From: CAXBDP01 sp963974465
GTDB lineage: Bacteria; Bacteroidota; Bacteroidia; Cytophagales; Cyclobacteriaceae
Reading direction: 5' to 3' (one strand)
NCBI GenBank assembly: GCA_049340005.1
Contig: JBMPIY010000018.1
DNA length: 34,968 nt
Shown: positions 24,283 through 32,812 of the stretch, piece after piece
Layout of the letters: every line of letters begins with the position of its first letter
How positions within the stretch are numbered: the first letter of the stretch is position 1
The notes under the pieces: generated by a model
Told to the model about the DNA's origin: nothing
The model's database searches: none
What the model saw: the letters and a program-made list of their open reading frames with translations, nothing else
Position numbers and translations under genes: made by a program

Positions 24283-24837
24283 TCACCCCGCTCCCTCATA
24301 AGCCTCCCTTAACCAGCCGATTACTTCTTTGTTAATCTCGTCCACATCACTCAAGTTTATTTTATGTGAACACATAGCATTGGCCGAATTGATGGCTACT
24401 AGTATTCCTCCCGCTTCTTTACCTTTCAGGTTGAGACCTATTTCGAATCTACTTTTGGTGGCAGGGGAGAGCATTGCAAATTGCTTTTTCCGTCTAACAC
24501 TCACGTATGCATTCTTTGGCGCTAGTTCTACATCTTTTCCAAAGGCTGATATTTCTTTTATAAGCTGATCATAAATTGGTTTTAGCTGCTCTTTGCCTTT
24601 GTATTGTTTTTCTATCAAGTCATTAGGATTTTCTGCTGAACCAGCATCTGTTTCTTTGGCTTTATGTGCGACCAGATTGGCGAAGCCATGTGTGAAGGAA
24701 TGTTGCTCTTTCAGGAATTTAATAATTTCTCCATGCTTAACGAAATTTTCCTTTTTCACAATTTCAATCCATTCTTTTAGCGATTTACCTGTATTCTTAT
24801 GCAGGTTGTCAATCATCGTTTGTGCAGCTTGATCCAT
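24283..24837 (-). CDS. DUF4287/DUF5655 domain protein
   Basis: A cytoplasmic protein of unknown function, 184 residues from the chosen ATG at 24837 (MDQAAQTMIDNLHKNTGKSL). An in-frame upstream extension of 39 residues reads as untranslated leader (Lys/Leu/Ile-rich) and was dropped. The N-terminal DUF4287 helical region (1-70) has the typical KTGKSLxEW-like motif and a HGEIIKFLKEQHSFTHGFAN segment. The C-terminal DUF5655 region (about 80-184) has VSVRRKKQFAMLSPATKSRF and ends in a WLREAYEGAG helix. Such proteins are often annotated as transport proteins without evidence. Confidence 0.82.
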   Translation of the reverse strand: MDQAAQTMIDNLHKNTGKSLKEWIEIVKKENFVKHGEIIKFLKEQHSFTHGFANLVAHKAKETDAGSAENPNDLIEKQYKGKEQLKPIYDQLIKEISAFGKDVELAPKNAYVSVRRKKQFAMLSPATKSRFEIGLNLKGKEAGGILVAINSANAMCSHKINLSDVDEINKEVIGWLREAYEGAG

Positions 24838-25049
24838 GGGTATTTGTTTAGAATTTAAGTCGATAATTAGCACTAATATAAATAATTTAAAAATTCTGAG
24901 TTTAGAATTCAACTTCTCCTTATCGATTAAAAAATTGCCATTTAGCTGATGCATTAACCGCTCACTCGCTTCCAGGAAATTGTATGAAACCTCATTGGCA
25001 ATTTTGTGTTAAGACTTATGAATTCAATAAACCACGAGAATATATATCC

Positions 25050-27446
25050 ATGAGATTAAGCTTACTAATTCTCATTTTTATTTGCCTTAGCTCAATTTCC
25101 CTGCAAGCCCAAGAGAAGTTTACTCTGAATGGCTATGTGAAAGATGGCACCAATGGAGAAGATATGTTTGGAGCAACCATTCAAGTGCAAGGACAAAACG
25201 TAGGAACCACTACTAATATGTACGGATTCTATTCCCTCACATTACCAACTGGCAATTATATAATCGAGTATCGATACCTCGGCTACCTTACAGAAGTGCG
25301 GGAGGTGGCTTTGACTGAAAATACTCGCCTCGATTTGGAGCTTAGCACTGAGCAAACTGAATTGGAGGAAATAGTAATCACAGCGGAGGATGAGGACGAA
25401 AATGTAAAAAGTACAGAGATGTCAGTTGCTAAAATTGATATTCAAACTATCAAGAAATTGCCGCCATTTTTGGGTGAAACTGATGTAATAAGGACTATTC
25501 AGCAGATACCTGGTGTGAGTTCAGTAGGAGAGGGAGCTTCAGGTTTCAATGTGCGAGGAGGCGGTGTAGGACAAAATTTGGTTTTGCTGGATGAAGCACC
25601 CGTTTACAATACATCTCACTTATTTGGTTTGTTTTCGGTGTTCAATCCTGATGCAGTAAAAGATGTGAAACTCTACAAAGGAGGTATCCCGGCAAGGTAC
25701 GGAGGGAGGATAGCTTCTATATTGGATGTGCGAATGAAAGAAGGAAACAATAAAAACTTCGCCGCCGAAGGTGGTATTGGAACCGTTTTTAGTCGATTCT
25801 CTTTCGAAGGGCCAATTATTAAGGATAAAGCTTCATTTATTGTAGCTGGCAGAAGATCCTATGCAGATGTGCTCGCAAAACCTTTTACTGATGTACTAGA
25901 TGATGGAGCGGCATTGTACTTTTATGATCTTACGCTCAAAGCCAATTATAATATCGACGAGCGAAATAGAGTTTTTGCATCTGGATATTTTGGACGCGAT
26001 GTGTTTAAGTTTGATGCAAATCAAGGTTTTAATTGGGGAAATAAAACTGCTACTATCCGCTGGAATCACCTTTTCAACGATCGCCTTTTCTCTAATTTCA
26101 CTACCTATTTCAGCGATTACGATTATTCACTTCGTTTTGGTGATAATGATCTGGATGTATTCGAATGGAAGTCAAATATTCAAACATTCAATTTCAAACC
26201 TGAATTCACCTATTTCCTCAATACAAATAATGAGCTGAGTTTCGGTGGGGAGGTTTTGTATTACTCTTTTGATCCTGCTTCAGCAAGAGGAATTAGCAAT
26301 GGAGAAACCACAGACATAAGTGTAGCTAATAAGCAAAGCATGGAATATGCTCTTTATTTCTCGAATGATCAGAAAATAAGTTCAGCACTTTCAATGAATT
26401 ATGGCTTGCGCTTATCGGGCTTCAATTATTTTGGTCCTGGTAACAAGTACGAATTTGCTGAACCGGAAATCGCAGGCACTCGTAAGCCACTGGTTGGTGT
26501 TACTGAAATTGATAATGGAGAAAGTATAGCCAATTATCAAAATTTGGAGCCAAGAGCTTCTTTGACCTATTTACTAAATGAGCAGCAATCCATTAAGGCA
26601 AGCTACAATCGTACAGCGCAATATCTTCATCTGATATCGAATACGGTTGCTTCCAATCCATTGGATGTATGGACACCAAGTACCAACAATATTAAGCCAC
26701 AGCAAGCAGATCAAATTGCGCTAGGCTATTTTAGAAATTTTGGAGCGAAAAAAGCGTATGAAACTTCGATAGAAACCTATTATCGTGCAGCTCGCAATCA
26801 AGTTGATTATATAGATGGAGCCGATATTTTGATCAATGAATTGCTCGAAGGTGATTTGCTAAGCGGTGAGGGACGTGCCTATGGGTTGGAGCTTTATGCC
26901 CGCAAAAATACCGGAAAGCTTAATGGCTGGGTAAGTTATACACTTGCTCGGACCGAATTAAAAGTAGATGGGATCAACAATGGCGAATGGTATCCTACCC
27001 GCTTTGATCAGCAACACAATTTGAAGATTACAGGATTGTATGAGCTAAATGAGCGTTGGTCATTTTCGGCTAATTTCACTTATCTAAGTGGAACGCCCAC
27101 TACTTTTCCAACCTCCCGCTTTTTGTTCCAAGATTACGTGATTCCGCACAACTATGACGATGCTCGTAATAATATTCGTATCCCTGATTTTCATCGTTTG
27201 GATATTTCAGCAACATTGGAGGGAAAGAAAACTAAAGCGAACGGCGAACCCAAACTGATCCAAAGTCAATGGATTTTTGGAATCTATAATGTGTATAGCA
27301 GGCGAAATCCATTCACTATTTATTTCTCACAAGACACTGACAGATTGCCTGTAGGTCAACCTGCCAATACGAGTGCTACACAATTAGCCATTATAGGCTC
27401 TGCCTTCCCATCAGTTACGTATAATTTTAAATTTTTAGGAAAATGA
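25050..27446 (+). CDS. TonB-dependent receptor with carboxypeptidase-regulatory-like N-terminal domain
   Basis: Outer-membrane active importer, 798 residues from ATG 25050. I chose this start because the signal peptide begins there (MRLSLLILIFICLSS, cleavage LQA|QEK); a 22-residue upstream extension is not signal-like. Order: CarboxypepD_reg-like domain (about 22-105: GYVKDGTNGEDMFGATIQVQ, YRYLGYLTE), plug domain (about 125-235: IPGVSSVGEGASGFNVRGGG, GGIPARYGGRIASILDVR), then a beta-barrel rich in aromatic strands. It is coupled by a 4-nt overlap to a DUF4249 lipoprotein, a recurrent Bacteroidota pair distinct from SusCD. Substrate unknown. Confidence 0.95.
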   Translation: MRLSLLILIFICLSSISLQAQEKFTLNGYVKDGTNGEDMFGATIQVQGQNVGTTTNMYGFYSLTLPTGNYIIEYRYLGYLTEVREVALTENTRLDLELSTEQTELEEIVITAEDEDENVKSTEMSVAKIDIQTIKKLPPFLGETDVIRTIQQIPGVSSVGEGASGFNVRGGGVGQNLVLLDEAPVYNTSHLFGLFSVFNPDAVKDVKLYKGGIPARYGGRIASILDVRMKEGNNKNFAAEGGIGTVFSRFSFEGPIIKDKASFIVAGRRSYADVLAKPFTDVLDDGAALYFYDLTLKANYNIDERNRVFASGYFGRDVFKFDANQGFNWGNKTATIRWNHLFNDRLFSNFTTYFSDYDYSLRFGDNDLDVFEWKSNIQTFNFKPEFTYFLNTNNELSFGGEVLYYSFDPASARGISNGETTDISVANKQSMEYALYFSNDQKISSALSMNYGLRLSGFNYFGPGNKYEFAEPEIAGTRKPLVGVTEIDNGESIANYQNLEPRASLTYLLNEQQSIKASYNRTAQYLHLISNTVASNPLDVWTPSTNNIKPQQADQIALGYFRNFGAKKAYETSIETYYRAARNQVDYIDGADILINELLEGDLLSGEGRAYGLELYARKNTGKLNGWVSYTLARTELKVDGINNGEWYPTRFDQQHNLKITGLYELNERWSFSANFTYLSGTPTTFPTSRFLFQDYVIPHNYDDARNNIRIPDFHRLDISATLEGKKTKANGEPKLIQSQWIFGIYNVYSRRNPFTIYFSQDTDRLPVGQPANTSATQLAIIGSAFPSVTYNFKFLGK

Positions 27447-28360
27447 GTTTAAGCAAACGAATAGCCCTTTTAGTAGTTTTCTTTGGCGTGATTGCTTGTG
27501 AGGATCAGGTTTTTCCAGAATTGCAAAATGCACAGCCAATAGTTGTGGTAGATGCTTGGGTCACTAATAAGAATGAGCCACAGGTAATCAAAATCACTCG
27601 TTCGCAATCTTACTTCGATAGTAGTTTGCCACCCGGAGTTCCCAATGCCACTGTTTTGGTAAGCGATAATGAAGGTAATTCATTTGAATTTTTGCCTGGG
27701 GATAATGTTGGTGAATACGTGTGGAATCCATCTGAGAATGGGAGCGTGTTTGGTAAAATTGGAAATACCTATAGATTGTATATCAATGCGGGAGGTCAGG
27801 AATTTGAAGCTGAGGCTACAATGAGCCGCGTACCACAAGTCGATAGTGTCACTTACTATTTCGAAGAAGGTACTTTTGGGTTTCCTGACTCTTATTTCTC
27901 TGAATTTTGGGCTCGAGATTTTCAAGGATCTGGCGATACTTACTGGGCTAGGGCATGGAAAAACGGACAAGCTCTCAATAAGCCAGACGAAATTATTACT
28001 GCTTACGATGCCGGATTTACTCGCGGAGGAAATGTGGATGGAATCATTTTTATTGCACCCATCAGGCGTGGTTTCAATCCTGTTGAGCAGGATGCTAATG
28101 ATGACTTTCTGCCAATATTTGTGCCAGGTGACTCCTTATACGTTGAGCTCCATTCCATCACCAACGACGCTTTTGATTTCCTCGCACAAATAAGTATTCA
28201 GACGAATCGTCCAGGTGGCTTTGGAGAATTATTTGCACAGCCACTGGCAAATGTGCCAACTAATTTGCGGCCAACAGCAGCAAATCCGGATGCAAGAGTT
28301 GTAGGCTTTTTTAATGTAGCCGCAGTAAGCGGAAATGGCAAAAGACTGGTGCTTGATTAG
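27443..28360 (+). CDS. DUF4249 family lipoprotein, partner of the TonB receptor
   Basis: A 305-residue lipoprotein with lipobox GVIAC (Cys19). The mature part starts with a beta-sandwich-like region typical of DUF4249 (IVVVDAWVTNKNEPQVIKIT, then PNATVLVSDNEGNSFEF), followed by YRLYINAGGQEFEAEATM and a C-terminal half with aromatic/Asn motifs (DAFDFLAQISIQTN, ARVVGFFNVAAVS) shared across the family. By analogy with SusD it may capture substrate at the cell surface, but the families are unrelated in sequence. It overlaps the receptor stop by ATGA. Confidence 0.9.
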   Translation: MSLSKRIALLVVFFGVIACEDQVFPELQNAQPIVVVDAWVTNKNEPQVIKITRSQSYFDSSLPPGVPNATVLVSDNEGNSFEFLPGDNVGEYVWNPSENGSVFGKIGNTYRLYINAGGQEFEAEATMSRVPQVDSVTYYFEEGTFGFPDSYFSEFWARDFQGSGDTYWARAWKNGQALNKPDEIITAYDAGFTRGGNVDGIIFIAPIRRGFNPVEQDANDDFLPIFVPGDSLYVELHSITNDAFDFLAQISIQTNRPGGFGELFAQPLANVPTNLRPTAANPDARVVGFFNVAAVSGNGKRLVLD

Positions 28361-28378
28361 TAATTTTATTCTTGTCAA

Positions 28379-28966
28379 ATGGCATTGATTGCTGGAATTG
28401 ATTATGGAAGTAAATTAGCTGGAACCACTGTTTTGGCTTTGCTTGAGGGTGCGGAAGTAAAGCTTTTCCAAAGTCTCAAAAAGCAAGATGCAGATGCAAT
28501 GTTACTTGAGAAATTGAATCATTTCAAACCAGTATATGTGATGCTCGATGCGCCATTGTCATTGCCTGGCGTGATCCAAAAATTATCTCAATTTGAAGAC
28601 TATTTCTACAGGAAAGCAGATAAAGAGCTGCAAGCAATGTCTCCAATGTTTCTGGGAGGCTTAACAGCACGTGCTATGAAACTCAGTCAGCAATTGTCAC
28701 AAATTGAGGTACCCGTTTACGAAACCTATCCCAAATTAGTAGCTGACATTATTGGATTGAAGTCACATTACAATAAAGCTCAAAAAGGTGATGTCTCATA
28801 TTTTTTAGAGTTAGTTGCAGATAAATTCTCTCTAAAAATTGATTTTAATGTAGCAAATACTTGGCATCATGCGGATGCAATACTTGCCTTAATTGCTGGA
28901 ATTCGTTTTCGTGATCAACAGATAAAATGTGTTGGTGACGAGCGGGAGGGATTGATTTGGATCTAA
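28379..28966 (+). CDS. DUF429-like predicted nuclease (RNase H fold)
   Basis: A 195-residue cytoplasmic protein. Acidic residues sit where RNase H-fold nucleases place metal ligands: D8 in GIDYGSKLAG, D57 in MLDAPLSLP, E115 in VYETYPKL and D166 in WHHADAILALIAG. The RKADKELQAMSPMFLGGLTA segment (78-97) is characteristic of the predicted nuclease family COG2410/DUF429. Activity is not proven for most members. It follows the DUF4249 gene after 18 bases and converges on the glycosyltransferase gene with overlapping stop codons (28963-28966). A GCGGGAGG octamer lies near its 3' end (28942). Confidence 0.8.
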   Translation: MALIAGIDYGSKLAGTTVLALLEGAEVKLFQSLKKQDADAMLLEKLNHFKPVYVMLDAPLSLPGVIQKLSQFEDYFYRKADKELQAMSPMFLGGLTARAMKLSQQLSQIEVPVYETYPKLVADIIGLKSHYNKAQKGDVSYFLELVADKFSLKIDFNVANTWHHADAILALIAGIRFRDQQIKCVGDEREGLIWI

Positions 28967-30141
28967 TTAGTAGCTGCCTGAGAATTGCCAATTATCAATC
29001 CTTCAAAAGTGGAATCTTCATTAGCCTCTATTTTTACTGCCTTGGCACAAATATTTTCAATACTACGTGCAATAAAGTTTGCTCCACTTCCAATCCATTC
29101 TTTATGCTCTAAATTTTGCTTGTATGGCGAACCGGTGAGTTTCATTAATGGATCAAGTGAGTAGTTTTTCTGATGAATGACTGTAGGAATTTGAGAAGCG
29201 TCCAAGGCATTACAAGCCTGCTCATACTGCCCATGTACCGGCACCATCATCACTTGCTTGTTCAAGTACAACGCCTCGCAAACAGACTCAAATCCAGCTG
29301 TGCAAATGTAAGCTTTGCATTGGGATAGCTTTTCTAAAAACTGCTTGTCATTAATCGGATGAAAAGTGAGATTGGGATGTGGCTGAAAGGGTTCTGTGTG
29401 ATCCGGATGATTCCAAAAACATTCGATTTTCACCTCTTGATTCCGGCTATGCCATTCGATAATATCTTGGCCATAGCCTGCATATACCATATAGGCGAGA
29501 TAGAATTCTCCAGATTCACTTTTTAAGTTTTTGATCTCAGCTCTAAGCAATGGTGGAGATACTATGAGCTTTTCATCTGCGAAAAATGGATAAGGACGAT
29601 AGGAGAGTGCAATTAAATTTGTAGCACCTAGGGAAGTGATGAAATTGGTAAATTGAAATGACCATTTGTTCACCTTACCTCCCGCAAAAGGGAAGTCGGG
29701 ATGCTTTGCCAAATACTGATGTCCAATGCAAATGTATTGGCAATTTGGATTGTAAAATTTCACATAAAGCCCAGGTAGAAAGTCGTAGAAATTGATGATT
29801 ACATCAGGCTTTTTCTCCTTCATCCACTTATCAATATACCGCATGCTGCGGAGGTACAAAGCAAATCGACAAAGATTGTAAAGAATGGTTTTGAATATTT
29901 TTATGCCTTTACTTCGCTTATCGGTGATAAAGCTTGGGCTGGCAAATGAATGAACATTGCCTTGCATAGCTTTGCGCAAAAAGGCGGGAATGTTGCGATT
30001 TTTGTTGGTGCCAATAAGAGTAGTAATTACGGAATGTCCATTGGCTTCTAATTCATCTTTCAAAGCGATGGCTTGAGTCATGTGCCCTCTACCTTCGCCT
30101 TGTACAATAAACAGGAATCGTAATGCTTTAAACTTGCCCAT
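28963..30141 (-). CDS. Glycosyltransferase, MurG/GT-B type
   Basis: A 392-residue GT-B fold enzyme. The N-terminal acceptor-side motif is GEGRGHMTQA (15-24), like the glycine-rich loop of MurG and GT28/GT1 enzymes. The C-terminal donor-binding region has YICTAGFESVCEAL (TAGFES at about 281-286) followed by MMVPVHGQYEQACNA, the usual nucleotide-sugar site. No membrane helices apart from a membrane-associating hydrophobic patch. It is coupled by a 14-nt overlap to the LpxH-like phosphoesterase, so a role in glycolipid or envelope synthesis is likely. Acceptor and donor are unknown. It shares a 4-nt 3' overlap with the opposing DUF429 gene. Confidence 0.88.
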   Translation of the reverse strand: MGKFKALRFLFIVQGEGRGHMTQAIALKDELEANGHSVITTLIGTNKNRNIPAFLRKAMQGNVHSFASPSFITDKRSKGIKIFKTILYNLCRFALYLRSMRYIDKWMKEKKPDVIINFYDFLPGLYVKFYNPNCQYICIGHQYLAKHPDFPFAGGKVNKWSFQFTNFITSLGATNLIALSYRPYPFFADEKLIVSPPLLRAEIKNLKSESGEFYLAYMVYAGYGQDIIEWHSRNQEVKIECFWNHPDHTEPFQPHPNLTFHPINDKQFLEKLSQCKAYICTAGFESVCEALYLNKQVMMVPVHGQYEQACNALDASQIPTVIHQKNYSLDPLMKLTGSPYKQNLEHKEWIGSGANFIARSIENICAKAVKIEANEDSTFEGLIIGNSQAATN

Positions 30142-31012
30142 TAGAGCCTAAGAAGCTTACTAATTTTGGATATATTTTCCCTGATAATGAATGATTTAAA
30201 TTTATTTCTTTTTCATCCTCCTCCTCTTCACTCACAAATTTTTTCACTGGTACACTTCCCGTTTCGGTATAGTACACAAGCGACCAATCTCCATCGTTAT
30301 CTTCCACCAAGGCAGAAAGACTTTCTACCCAATCGCCAGAGTTCATGTATATGACATCGTTAATATTTTTGATGGCAGGCTGATGAATATGTCCACAAAT
30401 GATTCCATCGCAATCCTTCACTTTGGCAATTTTTGAAAGCTCATTTTCGAAATCATCGATAAAGGAAACAGCTGTTTTTACTTTACTTTTCACTAATTGA
30501 GAAAGTGAGAAATAAGGAAGTCCTCGTTTTCTGCGATACAGATTGTATTGAGCATTAAACCAAAGCAAAAAAGTATAGCCAACATCGCCCAGTTTGGCGA
30601 TCCACCTAAAGTTGGTAGTGATCGAATCAAAAATATCACCATGGGTAATAAAATATTTTTTACCAAATGACTCATATACAAGCTCCCTACCGATAGTCAA
30701 ATTGCCTATATTAAGCGGGAGGATTTGATCCAAGAAGTCATCATGGTTGCCACGCAGATAGTGAACTTTGGTATTGTCTTCTTCAATCATCACCAAAATT
30801 CGTCGAAAAAATCGAGTGTGTTTTCTCTTCCACTTTCCACTTTTTCGGAGCTGCCATCCATCCACAATGTCGCCATTGAGAATGAGATTTTCACATTTGT
30901 ACTGCTTTAGAAACCGGACAAGCTCTTTTGCCTTTGAGCCCTTGGTACCAAGGTGGATATCCGATATTACGAGGGTTTTTACTTCGTTTCGCACTTTCTG
31001 AGTTTGCAGCAA
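30128..31012 (-). CDS. LpxH-like metallophosphoesterase
   Basis: A calcineurin-type phosphoesterase related to UDP-2,3-diacylglucosamine diphosphatase (lipid A synthesis). Metal motifs: SDIHLG (17-22), NGDIVDGW (46-53), RGNHDD (87-92), THGD (123-126) and CGHIH (206-210). The middle helices (FRWIAKLGDVGYTFLLWFNA) are the insertion typical of the LpxH family. The C-terminus adds an acidic EEEEDEKE stretch. The start used here is TTG; a GTG at 30994 giving VRNEVKTLVISDIHLG is equally good and closer to relatives. It is first in a two-gene unit with the glycosyltransferase. Whether it is the true LpxH or a paralogue is not decidable here. Confidence 0.85.
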   Translation of the reverse strand: MLQTQKVRNEVKTLVISDIHLGTKGSKAKELVRFLKQYKCENLILNGDIVDGWQLRKSGKWKRKHTRFFRRILVMIEEDNTKVHYLRGNHDDFLDQILPLNIGNLTIGRELVYESFGKKYFITHGDIFDSITTNFRWIAKLGDVGYTFLLWFNAQYNLYRRKRGLPYFSLSQLVKSKVKTAVSFIDDFENELSKIAKVKDCDGIICGHIHQPAIKNINDVIYMNSGDWVESLSALVEDNDGDWSLVYYTETGSVPVKKFVSEEEEDEKEINLNHSLSGKIYPKLVSFLGSNGQV

Positions 31013-31087
31013 GTAACGAAGTAGGTTTTATTTCTGCTTTACGCCCTGTTTAAGTTTAAAATAACTTTTCGAGCAATGATCCTAAAT

Positions 31088-31101
31088 CCTTAATATTAAG
31101 G
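31088..31101. repeat. 14-bp perfect palindrome
   Basis: CCTTAATATTAAGG lies in the 126-base gap between the acyl carrier protein gene and the phosphoesterase gene. There is no T-tract, so it could be an operator or a weak hairpin. Confidence 0.4.
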
Positions 31102-31138
31102 TAATAAGTAGCGTTTATTCGCAATTGCAAAGCCACAA

Positions 31139-31390
31139 TTAAGGATTCTTTTTTGCCGCTAATTTTTCTGAAATATATTCTACAGCTTGCTTCATAGTCT
31201 GCATTCTTTCAGCATCCGAATCAGGAATTCGGATATCAAAACTTTGCTCAAATTCCATTACAAGCTCGGCATAGTCTAGCGAATCGATGCCTAGATCTTT
31301 GATGAAATTAGCATCCATTGTTACTTCTGAGTCGGCTATGCCCATTTTCTCTACTAGAATTTGGGTGATTTTATTGGCTATTTCTTCCAT
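31139..31390 (-). CDS. Acyl carrier protein
   Basis: An 83-residue four-helix carrier from ATG 31390 (MEEIANKITQILVEKMG). A TTG eight codons upstream is less likely. The phosphopantetheine attachment site is Ser37 in DLGIDSLDYAEL. The middle is acidic, as usual (MEFEQSFDIRIPDSDAERM). No fabF or fabG is adjacent, unlike the standard fatty-acid acpP locus, so this may be a dedicated second ACP, perhaps for envelope lipids given the LpxH-like and glycosyltransferase genes downstream. That link is inference. Confidence 0.9.
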   Translation of the reverse strand: MEEIANKITQILVEKMGIADSEVTMDANFIKDLGIDSLDYAELVMEFEQSFDIRIPDSDAERMQTMKQAVEYISEKLAAKKNP

Positions 31391-31450
31391 TGGGATTGTT
31401 TTGGGTATATTCAATTCGAATCCTCAAGATCCAAACATCATACAATAATA

Positions 31451-32812
31451 CTAAAACCGTAACGTAAATTCAGTTCCTTTATCAATTTCTGATTTAACAC
31501 TTATACCACCGTTGTGTTTTCGCATGATTTGCTTACTCAAACTTAGTCCAATTCCCGAGCCTTGTTTTTTGGTAGTAAAGAATGGAATGAAAATTCTACC
31601 CAAAGCTTCTTCGTCTATTCCCGTACCATTATCGCTTATCAGAATTTCTGCTGTTCCATGTGAGCCAATTTGAGCCGTGATATCAATTTTTCTTTCTCGA
31701 TCTTCAGTGTCCGATAATGCATGCGTTGCATTCTGAAGCAAGTTAATTAATACCTGACCGATGAGTTCTTTGTCGAGATCAATCACCAAATCCTCAGGAA
31801 TAATATTTACACAAATCTCAATTTTGTTTTCATCGAAATCTTTCTTGAGCAAGAGCACAACTTCCGAAATCAACTCGGAAGCTTTTACTTCCTTGATTCG
31901 AGGATTTGGAATGCGCGTAAGATTGCGGAAATCAGAGACGAAACGGATTAAGCCTTCACTTCGTCTTTGGATGGTTCTAATAGCAAGCTGGATGTCTTCT
32001 AAATCTTCTTTGGCAGGATATACCGATTCTTCTTCACTTTGGATATATCTTAGTATATCGTCGTTTACAGTGGAGGCAAGTGAAGAAATTGGCGTGACTG
32101 AATTCATGATTTCGTGAGTTAATATGCGAATCATATTCTGCCAAGCTTCCATTTCCTTTTCTTCTAGTTCGCTTTGAATGTTTTGTAAGGATACAAGCTT
32201 GAAATGCTCATTTTGCATTGCCAATTCTATCACATAAATAGAAACTGGGAGTGTGCTGCCATTATATGGAATTTTGATCAATTCCCTCCCGCCGGTTTTC
32301 AATCTTTGTAGACATTCGACTAAAGCTGGACTGAAGCTATTCAGCTCTTTTATGTTTTTTATTTGTTGCTGATTTAGTAATCTTTTTGCTTCCACATTCA
32401 TTATCTGCACCTCACCATCCGCCCGAAAAGTCATTATTCCCATTCCTGCATGCTGCACAATCGTTTTCAGGTATTGATAATTAGCGTCTTTTTCTTCCTT
32501 TAATTCCTTCAGACGCAGCAATACGGCATTAAACTCGGCTCTCAGATTTTCTATTACAGGGTTTTGTGAATACAGGGGAAAGGTCTGATCGTAATCTTCG
32601 AATTGCAAAGATTTCAAAAACAAGGAAATCTCCTCCTGGCCTTTTTGAAGATAGTTCACCAAATTATTGATCTGATAAAGCATCAATAGCAAGAACAAAA
32701 ACCACAAAAGAAATGGACCTTTATCTACCAAAATAGCCGAAACCACCAATGCATTTAATGCAATGAGAGCCATTTTCACATATAGGTTTTTCTTATAAGT
32801 TTTAGATGCCAT
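31451..32812 (-). CDS. Sensor histidine kinase (NtrY/AtoS-like) paired with sigma-54 activator
   Basis: A 453-residue kinase. Two close membrane helices (about 12-30 and 33-50) have almost no periplasmic loop. A PAS-like domain (about 112-215: IVQHAGMGIMTFRADGEVQI) comes next, followed by a HisKA domain with phospho-acceptor His233 in RILTHEIMNSVTPISSL. The ATPase has N box VLINLLQNATHAL, G1 ISDNGTGIDE, F box FIPFFTTKKQGSG and G2 IGLSLSKQIM. It is overlapped by the stop of the upstream response regulator gene by 11 nt, so they are one unit. The tiny extracytoplasmic loop and PAS domain suggest intracellular or membrane sensing. Confidence 0.93.
   Translation of the reverse strand: MASKTYKKNLYVKMALIALNALVVSAILVDKGPFLLWFLFLLLMLYQINNLVNYLQKGQEEISLFLKSLQFEDYDQTFPLYSQNPVIENLRAEFNAVLLRLKELKEEKDANYQYLKTIVQHAGMGIMTFRADGEVQIMNVEAKRLLNQQQIKNIKELNSFSPALVECLQRLKTGGRELIKIPYNGSTLPVSIYVIELAMQNEHFKLVSLQNIQSELEEKEMEAWQNMIRILTHEIMNSVTPISSLASTVNDDILRYIQSEEESVYPAKEDLEDIQLAIRTIQRRSEGLIRFVSDFRNLTRIPNPRIKEVKASELISEVVLLLKKDFDENKIEICVNIIPEDLVIDLDKELIGQVLINLLQNATHALSDTEDRERKIDITAQIGSHGTAEILISDNGTGIDEEALGRIFIPFFTTKKQGSGIGLSLSKQIMRKHNGGISVKSEIDKGTEFTLRF

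Noticed and set aside
24838..24954. N-terminal extension of the DUF4287/DUF5655 protein
   Set aside because: The extra 39 residues are Leu/Ile/Lys-rich without family similarity; the domain begins right after the internal ATG at 24837.
24984..25049. Upstream start for the TonB-dependent receptor
   Set aside because: It would place 22 polar residues before an evident signal peptide.
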